DNA of 64,000 nt from Chaunax sp. Z400. Taxonomy: Eukaryota > Chordata > Actinopteri > Lophiiformes > Chaunacidae. The stretch is from NCBI GenBank assembly GCA_037577475.1, contig CM075192.1:5777908-5841907 (forward strand). Direction: 5' to 3'. Below are positions 51,222 through 63,669 of this stretch, one piece after another. The translations under genes and the position numbers were made by a program. Positions within the stretch are counted from its first letter, which is position 1. Each line of letters starts with the position of its first letter. The notes beneath the pieces were generated by a model. The model made no database searches and was not told the origin of the DNA. It saw only the letters and a program-made list of their open reading frames with translations.

Positions 51222-51587
51222 AGGTTCAAGGTTCAAGGAGTTTTTATTGTCATTCCATAACATAGTACATGGTACATGAGGAGTGAAATTTGTTACTCAG
51301 GTCCCAGTTAAAAAGGCAATAATAAAAATACAACATACTATAAAACTAATTCCACTGGGGATATAAATAAAACAAACATACGACAGATAAAAAACAAAAC
51401 AAAACCAGACAGCAGCATCACAAACGTGGTATATCAGACTGTGTAGCAGAATTATATAGAGTTCATAAGTCTCACGGCTTTAGGAAAGAAGCTGTTCTTT
51501 AGCCTGGTGGTTCTGGCCCTGATGCTACGCAGCCTCCTGCCTGAAGGGAGGGGGGCAAACAGTCCATGTGCAGGGTGGGTGGGCTCC
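51222..51587 (-). mobile_element. LINE 3'-end fragment (same broad type as 36700-38640)
   Basis: The minus frame at 51452-51634 encodes GLFAPLPSGRRLRSIRARTT followed by FFPKAVRLMNS, the conserved C-terminus of fish CR1/Rex1-like LINE polyproteins. A short 3' UTR ends at AAGGTTCAAGGTTCAAGG (51222), a tandem tail typical of this group. Confidence 0.75.
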
Positions 51588-51800
51588 CACAAAAAAATCT
51601 CACCACCACCATCATTTACTCTGAAATGCACCAATGACTGTTATTTCTATGTTATGACTAATTGATGGTTATTCATGAGTTAACATGTATATGGACATGT
51701 TTATGTATCACATGTTTGTTTGTTTCAATAGATTAGAGCTAATGAAAGGAAAATATTGGGTCCTTAAAAACATACGTTTTTAAAGTTGCTCAGTATAGTT
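51588..51800 (+). repeat. interspersed repeat family X, copy B
   Basis: Begins CACAAAAAAATCTCACCACC and ends TTGCTCAGTATAG. It matches copy A (63670-63895) over the whole length and copy C (42575-42755, reverse). It directly abuts the LINE tail. Confidence 0.75.
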
Positions 51801-53848
51801 TGAGTACAGTAAGCTTCTAACTTGATGATGTATAACCAGGCCAATTTAAATATAAATATAATTACGCAAAATCAGTTCAAGTTATTCACCATTTTAGTTC
51901 AACCTGACTTTCAGGACCTTCTCAGCTCCTTCTGTGTTGCCCCTCCTTATTTCTTCTTCTCTGGTTCCCCTTATATATTCTGTTTGTCCCCTAGCCTCTC
52001 CCCTTTTGATTTATCCCTACATGGGAGAGGTTGGTTGTCTGTTGTTGCTATCTAGTAGCATCCTGTTAATCCTTGTGATTTGTATATATTAAGTTATGTT
52101 GCTGTTTGTTTTGCAGAGTGAGGGGCTGGGCATGCACATAACTTGCACACTGAAGTGCTGTGTTTTCCTCTTTGTCAGAGCCACAATGAATGGAGCATTC
52201 TCCAGAGGAATACTGGTCCTGAGATTGATTCCATCCACACAAACACAATGCAGAAATCCACCGGTTACATACGGCAAAAGGCTGACATGAGATGACATGA
52301 ATCTATAAAATCAAGTACACTAGGTAGTGTTGAGCTGAATACTCAGCTGAAAGTGAACGTTTGTCATTATCTGTACTCACGATGGAGGAAGAACATTATT
52401 CTGTGATACTGTGAAAACCAGCTGCAGACAGATCTCTGCTTCCTCCTGAGAAACTGCAGCTCTGCTTGGCTGATATTGACATCTATTTTTTGATATTTAA
52501 TAACTTTTGTTTTGATTATACTGTCTCCATAAAACAGCTTGCAAGTGGCTCCCAGAGCATCTAAATCAATCAGCATGGCTCTATGCAACCAATAGCTGGC
52601 TAATTGATGCACTAATCCAGTCACTAAGTACTGCAGCGCTGTGGAGTCTGCCCAAAGCAAACACTACACACACGAGTCATCAACAAGCTGCTTCTCAAAC
52701 AAGAGGAGTGGAACAGGACTGACAGAACATCTATGAGGTATAGATCAAGGAATGAAGTGCACACTCCTGAGCTGCAGACCTTTGGCCTGAATCAACACTG
52801 CATTCTCATCTAGTGAGACTTCAAGGGAAATGAAGCTGCAACATGTTTGTATTGTTTGCTACAGTATTATTTTACAAATGTGAGTACGAGGTATCCATTA
52901 AGTTTGTGGACATCATGTTACTTAACACTGAGGTCTGGATTTTTATAGGAATTTGTGAGTTTTAGAAACCTTGGGGAGTTTCTAGAGCTTAAAATGTCCT
53001 CATGATGGTGGGGTTTGGACTGAGTCAGGTATTTGTAGAGATCAGTATATGGAATTTGACTGATAAATACAGGATTTAGTATTTGTCCACCAGAGCTTTA
53101 ATCTTGGTAGATGGAGAATACTTTAGAAACAGCATTTAGATCTCCATGTTCAGAAATAAAATGGTCATATTATATTAAAACACAGAAAGTTCATTATCAA
53201 CCCATGCAAATGGAAAGTTGGGTGAATGTTCTTCCACAACACATTTCTAGTGATGTAGAATTCTCCTTAACAACTGAATATTATAATATAATGACTCCAC
53301 ACAGCTTGCATGGGATAATCCAAGTCCCGAGAAGCCCTAAATAAATATCATGAAATCTTATTTGCATGATAAGATTAGTTAAGATGAAATCTTCACTGTA
53401 GCCTCTAAGCTAAAATCCCATCTGAGGAAAGAATACGACATCAAACACATGTACATATGCCAAGTGCATATGCTATGTTGCATGAATGAGTTGTTTTTGA
53501 AATCCATGCTGCCTGACCTTTCTGCAACTAAGTTAATAAGTATATAAACAGTATATTCTGTCATGGAGTGCATCTATAATGGATTACATTTATATAACCC
53601 TTTGTATTTTTTTTTTGTTTTTAACAAAAACAGAAACACGCTATAGAAGACACTGATATTCCAATGGAATTCCTCCAAACTTCCCATACCTATTATTTGA
53701 GCACACTTTGAATCGTTGTGGTTAGTCATTAAATCCAGAAAATCACATCTGAAAGACTCTGAAAGACAATCTGGATCATCCAACATGATCCACTCCAAGT
53801 CTTAAGTCTTTTTAGAATGGACATACTGTTAAACCACATCTTCTGTTA

Positions 53849-54430
53849 GGGTGCTTTCACACCTACCTCATTTGGTCTGGACTTTCGGACGTTTCGGTTT
53901 GATCCAGACCAAAATTGCAGATGTGAAACCTCCCCTGGAACAAGGTCCGGATCAAAGACTCGGTCTTGGTCCGGATCAAATGAACCATGGTTCGGTTCGT
54001 TTATGGTGTGAAAGCACTTTTTTGATTGGCTCAGACTTTTGGTCCAATTGCAGGAAGTTACAGTAGGCTACCATCGCCAACAAATAACATAAAGAGAAAA
54101 ACAAATGGAAGTTAAAAATGAGCCACGGGAGACGAGGTATTTAATAGTGATATGGTCCGATGAAGAAATCAAAAGTCAACAGGAAAAAACAAATAAAACC
54201 CTGAAACTTTTAATTTATTTTCTGCGAGGATGAGAGAGAGAGACAGAGGATACGAGAGGATGGGAAAGCAATGATCATCAAGTATAAGGGAGACACAGCC
54301 CACGGAAATGATGACGACAGGACATTGGTATGGCATAATCGCAATATGAAACCAAAACTAACCAGATCAAATGTGCACAATTTAACAAAAACCTGAACCT
54401 TGGACTGGACTTTCAGGTGTGAAAGCTACC
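53849..54430. mobile_element. PIF/Harbinger-derived element, 582 bp, TTA target duplication
   Basis: The left end GGGTGCTTTCACACCT and the right end AGGTGTGAAAGCTACC form a 16-bp imperfect inverted repeat. TTA flanks both sides (53846-53848 and 54431-54433), matching the 3-bp target of PIF/Harbinger. Internally, TRYLIVIWSDEEIKSQ (about 54132-54180, plus) resembles the Myb/SANT-like accessory protein. No DDE transposase remains, so the copy is non-autonomous. Confidence 0.8.
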
Positions 54431-55645
54431 TTACTGTCCTTCACTCCCTGGTGATGAAAAGAAAATTATAGTTTGCAATGGTTCAGACCGCTGAACAACA
54501 ACTACAACAGTATTTAAAAAATGTAACTACAACTAACATATTTCCTAAAACAATGTCCTCTGTTAATGCCTGTTTTTGGGGGGTAATCCACAGTTCTAGC
54601 CATCAAGAGATCATTGAAACTGTTTGAGTGTTAAACCTCTTGCTTGATGTTGAACCTCATGATCTCCTGACTATTAATGTTTACTGGGACAGGAGGGGTG
54701 ACGTGTTGAACTGGAACAGGATAAAGAAGATTGTCGTTAAAGCGTCGACTCAAGGAGGATTCAAGTTGACCACAGGTCCTTTCATCATGCAGAGGAGACA
54801 GCAGAGAGGGGAGGTGAAGAGAGGGGACAGAGGGATAGCTGAAGGCAGGGGGGAGATAGGAATCGATCGTGGAAGTGTGTTCCTCCCCTCCAACGCTGAG
54901 GTGAAAGGCGAAGCCTGCGCAGAAGAATGTCCTACTGAGTAATTACAAGAGCACCTCTCTTAACACATACAACTGACCCGGCTTTCATTCCTACCTGTGT
55001 TAATAATCAGAGCTCATAATGAACAGAATCCATAGGTCTGCTGGGTTAAGGTCCTCAACAACCTTGCTCCAAGCAACAACAGCCAAGGACCAGCAAGAGG
55101 AGAAGCTGTGTCTGTTGTTAAAACTGTGGTACACTACTGCCCCCCTGTGGACACAATGGTCACAGGACTTTTTAAAAATGTCCCTGTTTTAATAGATTGA
55201 AACCCACCTTTAGCAGCTTCTGAAATGTACCCATTTCACACCGATGCTTTGACTCTGACTATTCTTGGTCTGAACCAACCTCTTACAGTTTCTGGTCCCA
55301 GATCAGTTGGCTTCCTCTTCTGCCTTTCTCCTGCCAAGCTTGGGTCTCATAGACTGGAGGCTGCTCACTTGTCAGTCATCTGTCACTTCACTTCAGAGAT
55401 GCAAAGGTTATTAGTATCACATGTCTGCAACATGATTTACAAGTGCAGTGGTAACACTTCATGGTAAGGGTACATATATACAGGTACATTATTGTGAGTT
55501 CACGCATGATTTAATGAATGAATAAGCAAGAATTGAAGCTGGTTGGCACAGTGGAGCGGTGGTTAGCTACCAGTATAGGTCTACCCTGCCTCTGGAACAG
55601 GCTAAAGCCCCCTGAACCCTGCAAAAGAAGACGCAGTGACAGAAA

Positions 55646-55664
55646 ATGGATGGATGGATGGATT
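55646..55664. repeat. (GGAT)n microsatellite
   Basis: Four tandem ATGG/GGAT units. Confidence 0.8.
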
Positions 55665-55934
55665 CATTCAAGCCTGATTGAAGGGCCACAAACAAAATGA
55701 TGATTCAAGGTAAAGTTATGGAAATTGTGTTAGACTAATCTGTTGAATTTGAAGTGTTGAAGATGTAATTCAATAAGAATCCATTTTTCATTCTTTTGTT
55801 TTGTGGCCCTTCAAATAGGGCGGGGCCCTCTGTCTTTAACACTGATAAATAACATAATTATTAGTGGCATTAAAAATATTAAGCAGCAACTGTTGGTCAC
55901 TGTAGTGCACTAAATAATAATAATAATAATGATA

Positions 55935-56100
55935 ATAAATGTTATTTGTATAGAACCTTTCTTACAAGACATGCAGCTCAAAGTGCTCAAACAGACAGGA
56001 ATAGAAGATAAATGTAAACTTGATAATACAAGAAGAGATGCATAAAAACAGGAACAGAAATAAGCTTAAATAAGGATGAAAATCAATTACAGAATAATCA
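55935..56100. mobile_element. possible LINE/SINE tail
   Basis: TGTTATTTGTATAGAACCTT...ACATGCAGCTCAAAGTGCTC resembles the fish ATTTATATAGCACCTTTC / AAAGTGCTTTACA repeat. A weaker relative is at 41017-41090. Confidence 0.4.
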
Positions 56101-58246
56101 TTAAAATTAAGAAAAATATACGTAAAATTAAATATTTAAAAAATGTATTTATAAAATGTTTCACAGCACATTTTTCTCATTGCTTTGTTCTCATAAACAG
56201 AAGGCATTGAAACACTGATGCCCTATATCCGGATATATATACTTTTTACTTGAATTTTCAAGTGTCTGCAATCACCTGAAATCTCTTGATCTAAAATAAA
56301 ATCCTATTAATAATAAAAACAGACATCTATGAGCCATGTGTGTGCAAGAAGTTCAAACAAAAGTTTGAAAATATAATGAATCCATTATGGTTAAGATATA
56401 TGTAGTTTGATTTAAATTGTTATTTCTCAGTGTTAAAAACAGACCAGGGCACCAATATTGAAGGGTCACAAACATGAAGTCATGAAAAAGTCTCATATAT
56501 CATTACAGCAGATATCAACAGATGACACGTGCACCTCTGTGACTGCTCAGTGTTTTTGGATTGTCCCTCAACTGCAGACTATGAGGAAGACATGAACATT
56601 AATAACTCAGAAGTAATGATTGAAATGCCTTTGTTATAATTATAGTATTGTTCCTGGAATAAGTCAGTGTTACGGGTCCTAGGTGTGGTAAACCGCTAAC
56701 AAAATGATCTCCTGTAACAAACAGGTGAAGTGCAGCAACAAGAAACCACAGAGCTGTCAGTTCTTTCTCCAGGTTGCATCTGAAGTTTAAGCCTCCAAGA
56801 CACCAAGAGGCAAAAGTCATGCAACTAAATTTTCAGCCATTTTTCAAGCTGTACTAAATTCTAAATTTTCAAATGACTCTGATGCCACATGAATGCACCA
56901 TAACAAAACAGAAGACATAGAGTGGGATCATGTGAGTTGTCAACTTAAGTGTTCAACAACCAGATGAAAATCTGATGTGACTCATGTTTCAAAGTTTTAT
57001 ACATGTTATGTTTGGTCACTCTTACTCTCCTGGAAATTACAGCAACCGTTACCTGGAATAAAATGACAGATTTCTCTGGGTTTGAATATTGTTGGAAACA
57101 TTTGGAATAATGAAAATACACGAGTCGACAAAATATATTACAAATGTCTAGTTTTTCAACATTTTAATGCATTTTTGTTGAGTGTCGGTTCATTTTGTCG
57201 TGCAGACGAAGCAACTTAACCAACAAAACACAACCCCGGATTCCAAACTCCCAACCCTCATCGTTGCATTTAAAAGTACAGGTCTTGAACAAAATAAAAT
57301 TTAAAAACAACTATAAAGAGGAGATCACTTGATGTATTTAACAGCACCAGCAGTGGTAGAAGTAGCTGTACACGGCCTGACAGCTGAGAGATGAATACGA
57401 TTCTCTTAAGGAATGTTTCTCTTACTAGTCTTGATTTTTTTTTAAGAGTGAACTTATTATTAAAGTCACTCCAATGGAAGATGTTCTTGCAATTCAAGTA
57501 AAACGTAACTTTTTGCTGCAACTTCTGCACATCTCCTTCTGTTGTGTGTGATGCAACTTTGGGGGATTTAAATAAAGCAGTTGAGCTGCTGTGCCTGGTG
57601 CATTAAGAGCACAGGCTGTGGTGACACGCTTACTGCTTCTGTTGCTGGGGCATCGCATCACTACAGCTAATGTCATTAACATTTTCCTCATTACTGATGT
57701 ATCATTCTACCCACCTGCATCTCAAGTGCTATTCATCAGAATAACTGTTATGACCCTGCCTGTCCTATCTGCAATCTGCACGTCCTATCTATTCCACACA
57801 GAGGGATTAGCAGCAGGTTTGATGAATGCTATGTACAAAACACCACGCCTCTGCACTTAACTGTGCACCCAGAAGCAAAGAGTTGGACACACCTTAAATG
57901 AACTAGTGCCATGGACTTTAGACTTTGTGCTTTACGTTGTGTAAATAGGGCCCTTAGTGATGATGTCACTAAAGTTTGGTTTCATCATATGTCCACTCAG
58001 GTGACTGCTGGGAGCACAGGGTATTTCACATACATTAATCTGACCTACTGTTCAAACATTGAACATAAAAAAGCATGGAGCTGGGGTGAATTTCTGTGAG
58101 ACATTGCATTGCTATAGTCTCTACTATCGTTAATCAAACGATGCACCACCTCATATTTGTATGAGACTATAAGAAGACAACAACAAAGGTCTCTGATGAA
58201 GCACAAAGCATTCATAAATGTTCATACAGTTCTTGGAGTCCCGGAT

Positions 58247-58512
58247 TCAGTCTTGTTTTAAGCTGGTTAACCTCTCACTCACTTCCCACAGCTTCTTTGC
58301 CAGAGCGTCATCTCGTCCTTTTGCTCCCACTTGTTGCAGTGCACAGTTAGAGAAGTAGCGTCCGCTGAGATGCTCGATGCCCTCCTGCAGTGCACAGTGC
58401 AGGGTGGATTGGGACCCCCCCTCGGGGTCCAAGTAGAAGAGCTTGGCGAAAGGCATCAGAAGAAGCTGCTGCCACTGGCTCATATTGCGACACAGCTCTG
58501 TGTAAATGACTC
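58247..58512 (-). other. dhrs13: dhrs13-like terminal coding exon
   Basis: This exon encodes GVIYTELCRN to the stop, 87 complete residues. The LQEGIEHLSGRYFSNC segment is the strongest family match. No frameshift is present. Confidence 0.8.
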
Positions 58513-61500
58513 CTGGACATAGAGAAGATCCTAATCGTTTGATGCTTGGTTGAGGGTTTTTTTTTTTTTTTGTGTAGCTGTTCGCATTACTTTTCAAATG
58601 TGGCCAATATCAGACTGAACAGTTAACTGCCTGTACATTGTGCATTAGGGTTTAGACGCAGGCCTGGTGGATTAGTAGCACTAGATGGGGCTGTAGGAGT
58701 CTGTTCTTTTCACAGATTATGTCTCATGTTCTACTGTGAGGACATGCTGGCAGTTTAAGGAAATATGACAAATGTTATTTTATACAGGTTACATACTGCA
58801 GCTTTAAGAGAGGTGTATTTTTTATGTTTACTTAGATACTATGAAGACTGATCATGAGCAAAGTATCATATCTCTGCCTAGGAGGATATGTTCTAACCCC
58901 TGTCTGTTTCTTTGTTTTTGGTGCAGATCCGGATAAAGGGACAGATTTTTTCCACTTCTTTTAACATTGCAAGATATGGCAGACATACACACTGTATAGA
59001 GTGACATTCTATTTTGTTTATTGAAGATGCTTCAATTAATTTATGTAATGTTGATTTACTAATTAAATTTAGCTTCATATTGTTTTTATAATAATTGTAT
59101 GTATTAATTATTTATAGCATGGTTTTAATTATGATATTCTCAATTTTCAAAATCTTAATCCAAGTTGTTACTTCCAGGCTGGATTATTGTAATTCCCTAT
59201 TATCAGGCTGTCCCAACAAGTCTCTAAAGACTCTCCAGCTGATCCAGAATGCTGCTGCAGGTGTTCCGACCAGAACTAGTATCAGAGATCATATCCCTCC
59301 TGTATTAGCCTCTCTGCATTGGCTCCCTGTAAAATCCAGAGAATGTTAAATCCCTCTCCTCACATTCCAAGCCCTTAATGATCAGGCCCCAACATACCTG
59401 AAAGAGCTCGTAGTATCTCCTATTACCAGACTGCAGCAGTGTTTCTCGACAGAACCCTCTAACAGTATGTAAATCTATCTATCTGAGCTCTGCTTGTTGC
59501 TCCTGTGGCAGCAGTGGAAATTCTTTTGTGCTTTGCACATGAATTCCACGGGGCACAGACCCAGTTAAACTTCACAAAAGACTCAGATGAAAATAGTGAT
59601 CAAATGTTCAGATGCTGAGAGATAAGGTCAGAAAGTGTTTTGCTGCTTGAATGTTCACTGAACAAGGGAAACACGTAAAGCCGGTCCTGTTCCATAATCC
59701 ACATAATACATTGTGCTAAATGAAACTTGTAGTTGGTAGTATTACATAATCATATACTGACCAAAGCCCAGCTGACCAGTCATACTCTGAGTCATAGGGG
59801 CAAGTTGTGAGAAAGATTTTGATCATGTATGAGGTGGGTAATGATCTGCATTTTTATTATAAGGTTAGTTCTTTTAAATTTGACTTGATTCCATGTGGTC
59901 AGCAACATCAGAATATGTTTTCGTGGCACCCCTGAACAAGATGCACTTAGCTTCTGCCTCCCCTTCCCTCTCCTTCTCTGCATATTCATGTACCATTAAT
60001 TCATGTTACATGACTTCTTCTCCCCGGAGTCTTTGTGTTTTTCATTGTTTGACCAACTATAGTCCTTTTTTTTTAATCAAATTCTTCTTCTTATTGTTGT
60101 TATTGTAATTATTGTAGATGCTACTATTTGCAATATTTCTATTATTATAGCTCTTGTTAATGTTGTTGTTGTTGTTAATGTGACTTTTCTTCCTCTCTCA
60201 CTCTCTCAAAGGCAGTTTGTCGCCACATGCTTTCTCATGATGTCTGCATTATTAGAATGTCCTTTTCATGATGTTAAGGAAAGTTATTTTTTTTAAATCC
60301 TAAATCTGCCCCTTTATCCAGATCCCAACCTAAATGTAATAAGTCCTGTCCAATCCAAGGTTTAAGAAAAGTGGTTCAGATGTTTTGCAGAATCCTGCAA
60401 ACAAACAAACAAACCAACCAACAACATGGGCGAATACAACCTCCTTTGCAGAGGTAAATATCTGAAACTGAAATTCCTAATTCAAACACAACATCTGAAA
60501 ATAAAATATGGTCTAGTCAGAGGTGCAAAAGATTTGAAACGATAAAAAAAACCTGCCGCCAGATATGTTACATCACACAAACTTCCTATATAAAAGGTAA
60601 GCACTGACCTGGGTGTAGGCAGTAGCAGGTGACACTGGTGCCCTCCAGCTGGTTGGCCAGCTCCCTGGTGAAGAGCACATTACACAGCTTGCTGTTGCAG
60701 TAGGCTTGAAGGTTATGCCAGGTAGACTGACCAACCACTAAATCCTTCTTGGAAGCCAGCAGAGGGAAGTTGAAGTTGCCGAAGCAGTGCAAGAGGGCAG
60801 CCACGGTGACCACGCGACTGGGACCACACTGCTGCAGTCGCTCCAGGAGAAGGTTGGTGAGCAGGAAGTGACCCAGGTGGTTTACCCCAAACGCCATGCC
60901 GAAACCATCCTCAGTGTGTCCTGGACCCATTACACCTTAAAGAGTGGTTCAATCACTTAGTGTACTTCTACTTTACAGCACTGTTGTGATGAAGTTAAAG
61001 GGGATACACAATATTTATCCAATGTCTCATCTACACACTCCAATACAAATGGTGGCAGTATGCAACTTTAAAGTTATTTTTGCGATCCACCAATAAATAC
61101 AGAGAAGACAACGAAGAAGAAATGCAGCATGCTGTTTTCATGAACATGAAGTCAAACTCCTGCACCTGGGTAGCTTTAACACAACAAATCATGGTAGAGT
61201 CATGGAATATTAAACCACCCATGTTTGCTCACTTCATCTTAGCATTTCTAACCCTCAGTTGTGCAGAAACTGATGTTTTTAAATGGTGAAATTATGGTTT
61301 ATCTTATTGATATAGGTCATGAGAAGTAGATAATTATCGGTAAACGGTATCAGCTGGGAAAAAAATCTGAATTGTGCATCCCTAAAATGAACACCTTTTG
61401 TTTCCATTATCTCTAATTTCTATTTTGTTTTTTGTGTAAAAATAAACAATGTACTTTCCATCCATCGTGTTTTAAAATGCTCACCTGCGTTGTTGATAAG

Positions 61501-61608
61501 GATGTCCAGTCTGGGTTCAGACTTGAGGAAGTTTTCAGCAAAGGTGCGAACAGACTTGAAACTTGCCAGATCCAACTGCATGAACACCACCTGATTGTTC
61601 CCACTCTC
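58247..61608 (-). CDS. dhrs13: DHRS13 / retinol-dehydrogenase-like short-chain dehydrogenase, last three exons
   Basis: Minus-strand exons 61608-61485, 60935-60609 and 58512-58247 (stop TGA) join at phases 1 and 1 with consensus sites (donors GTGAGC and GTCAGT; acceptors TTCAG, TTAAG, CCAG) to give 238 residues. Visible SDR features are LDILINNAG (residues 34-42), GVNHLGHFLLTNLLLERL (58-75), the YCNSK catalytic Tyr/Lys pair (Y120, K124) and the CLHPG turn. The C-terminal run LQEGIEHLSGRYFSNC and the LWEVSERL helix are typical of DHRS13 within the RDH11-14 group, which reduce or oxidise retinoids and other lipophilic carbonyls with NADP(H) at membranes. The TGxxxGIG coenzyme-binding exon is not visible up to 64000. 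The catalytic Ser position reads Ala (A88). The protein ends soon after the last helix, without the long tail of the mammalian protein. It could be one of several fish dhrs13 paralogs, or a copy on the way to losing activity. Confidence 0.85.
59148..59460 (+). mobile_element. L2-like LINE reverse transcriptase fragment
   Basis: The plus frame at 59095-59349 encodes SRLDYCNSLLSGCPNKSLKT, LQLIQNAAAG and LASLHWLPVKSREC, the conserved distal RT region of L2-type LINEs. The matching continuation ALNDQAPTYLKELV lies in the same frame after a stop. It sits in the last intron of the SDR gene, antisense to it. Confidence 0.85.
59580..59940. repeat. unclassified interspersed repeat, short copy
   Basis: Carries the same two blocks as 42770-43545 in the same order and orientation, inside the SDR gene's intron. 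Confidence 0.55.
60290..60456 (+). mobile_element. RTE-type LINE 3' tail
   Basis: CCAGATCCCAACCTAAATG...GTTCAGATGTTTTGCAGAAT...AACAAACAAACAAACC...CTCCTTTGCAGAGGTAA follows the typical RTE/Rex3 3' UTR order. Located in the last SDR intron. Confidence 0.55.
60609..60935 (-). other. dhrs13: dhrs13-like catalytic exon
   Basis: This 327-bp exon carries the NHLGHF active-site Asn, the segment normally holding the catalytic Ser (here VAALLHC, codon GCC at 60796-60798), and the YCNSK motif. The open frame has no disruptions. Confidence 0.8.
61485..61608 (-). other. dhrs13: dhrs13-like exon with NNAG motif
   Basis: This exon encodes ESGNNQVVFMQLDLASF to DILINNA plus the first base of the next Gly. 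It covers the aspartate of the adenine-binding pocket (LDLAS) and the NNAG structural motif. The acceptor AG is at 61609-61610 and the donor at 61483-61484. An in-frame Met lies just upstream (MRGLQ), but the family alignment places ESG as the exon start, so that Met is probably not an initiator. Confidence 0.75.
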
Positions 61609-62937
61609 CTGAAGGCCACGCATTATGGGTTAGTCTGGCTGTGATACACGCATCTAGCACAACTGAACAATACTGATGAAAAACAAAACTTAGGGTTGGG
61701 TACCAACCAAATTACAACGTACTGCCGAGTACTGAATCATGTTACGGTCCATCTGGGTAAGAGACTGTAACTTAAGAGCACAAATAGAGGGAAAGAGACT
61801 AGCCTACTGTAAGTGTGGTTACAAAGCTGTCCAGGACAACCCGCCTAACCTGATCAACCTGGTCAAACATAAAACATACCTAAAAGCATGTGGACCGTAT
61901 TTGATAGCCTGCAAGCCGAGCCCCCTGCAGCCAGCACTACGCTCTTTCACGGAGAGTTGAGCCCTTCACTAAACGACAAATCTTGAAGTGAGGCATCAAC
62001 ATCTTCAAGGACATCATCATGTAATTATTTAGCTAGTTTTTGTTGGAGATTACTTTTTTCACTGACTTGGATGATGTTAGCTGAGTATTTTTACTAGCGT
62101 TAGCCAATACTGCCAGCCACTGACTCCATCTGAAATTCCTTTCCAAATGTTATTTAGTACGTTATAACAGTATGTTAGAGATTATAGTAAGTCTGAAACC
62201 TGAGGATTAAACAAACAGTATGTTAATATCAGCTATTTGTTGCAGTATTCAATCACTGTGGGAGTGACAACAACAACATAACAGATGTCAGTGTTTCTTC
62301 TTTGAAAGTCATGTTATAATTCCTTCCTTATTTAAGGTTAAAATGTTCAATTTGTGTTGAAATAGTTTCATGAGGTGTTGATTTAACTGTATGGTCATTA
62401 TTGAGGCTGCAGTCTGAGATGCTGTCAAACTGTATTGGGTTTTAAATGTTAAGATTTTATCTGCCCTATTTATATCTAGATTTTTTTTCCCTCTGCAACA
62501 GTGGCACCTGCAGATGTAGTGGCCATGAGCTCCTTCATTTTAGCGTTATTTTGTTTTTTAATCTTTTATTTTCTTTTAATCTGTCAAACATGTATTACCT
62601 ATACATATAATGCACGCATCAGCATTGGAGACTGACTGATTGACTGTCCAGGGAACCTTTGGTCCATTTAACCAGAACAGCTGGACCACCCCAAGGGGAA
62701 AGACATGCGTGATACGAGCCAGGGTAGCCCAGGTTTCACTGTAGGCTGATGTCTATTTGAAGTCAAATTAAATGGACAAAATGGGACTCAGGCTGGCCAA
62801 GCAACAGAATAGCATTCTGTTCAGGCCCGGTGGCCCGCCAGGCCAACAACAGGCCAAAAAATATATTTTTTATATGCCAAATATCAATTATATATAAATA
62901 AATAAATAATTTCTGAATTCCAGCATTTATCACTGCT

Positions 62938-63485
62938 TTACACCTCTTGAATGGATAAGACATTAATCTGGTCTTGTAGGATGACATGCCATTCTTCCTG
63001 CAGTGCTGTGAAAAGTTGTTCATGTGTCGCTGGAGCAGGATCTCTCTGTCTCACCCAGTGATCCTGAACATCCCACAGATGCTCTATTGGGTTGAGATCT
63101 GATGAATATGCTGGCCAAGGAAGGACAGCGACATTGTTCTGGTCCAGGTAGGCTACTCCTGACAGACATGAGCCACATGTGGTCTGATATTGTCCTGCAT
63201 GAAGGTGATGCCTGATTGCTGTATCTTCGGAATGACATGTGGACCTAGGACCGTATCTCGGTAACGAATAGCTGTCAGTGTACCGTGGATGTGGACAAGG
63301 TCTGACCACCATCCATTAGCAATGGCTCCCCACATCATGACATCACCACCAAAACGGTCCACTTCCTGGATGTATGCCGCCGGATAGGGTTTCCCACGGC
63401 GACGATACACAGCACCTACGACCATCAGCTCTGTGCAAGTTAAATCTGGACTTGTCACTAAATGTGATCTGCCTCCACTGTGCAA
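62938..63485 (-). pseudogene. Tc1-like transposase pseudogene
   Basis: Two overlapping minus-strand frames together cover the catalytic domain. They must be joined by a -1/+1 shift close to 63150, so no continuous product is possible. Confidence 0.8.
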
Positions 63486-63660
63486 TGACCCATAACATCT
63501 GTAACATCTGTGCTTGCATGTGTCTGCAGAGTTCTGACCATCAGCATCATCAGCATCCCAACTGTCTGGTCATGCAAGTTTTGTGGAAGCCGTGACATCA
63601 TCAGTTGTTTCAGTAGGACATTAATTAGGCCCGGTATTTTATTGCCTTGACCAGGTCTTT
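62940..63660 (-). mobile_element. Tc1-like transposase relic, minus strand
   Basis: The minus frame at 63153-63485 encodes DRFGGDVMMWGAIANGWWSD and ITFMQDNIRPH (second catalytic Asp). After a frameshift, 62938-63312 gives PWPAYSSDLNPIEHLWD (third acidic residue) and a C-terminal helix. These are the DD34E core motifs of Tc1-like enzymes. The break near 63150 and the missing N-terminal part indicate an inactive copy. Terminal repeats were not paired. Confidence 0.85.
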
Positions 63661-63669
63661 TCAATCATG

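Noticed and set aside
61739..61960. 73-codon frame with several cysteines and histidines as a zinc-finger gene
   Set aside because: The Cys/His spacing does not match a finger I can name; it may be a transposon scrap but is not supported.
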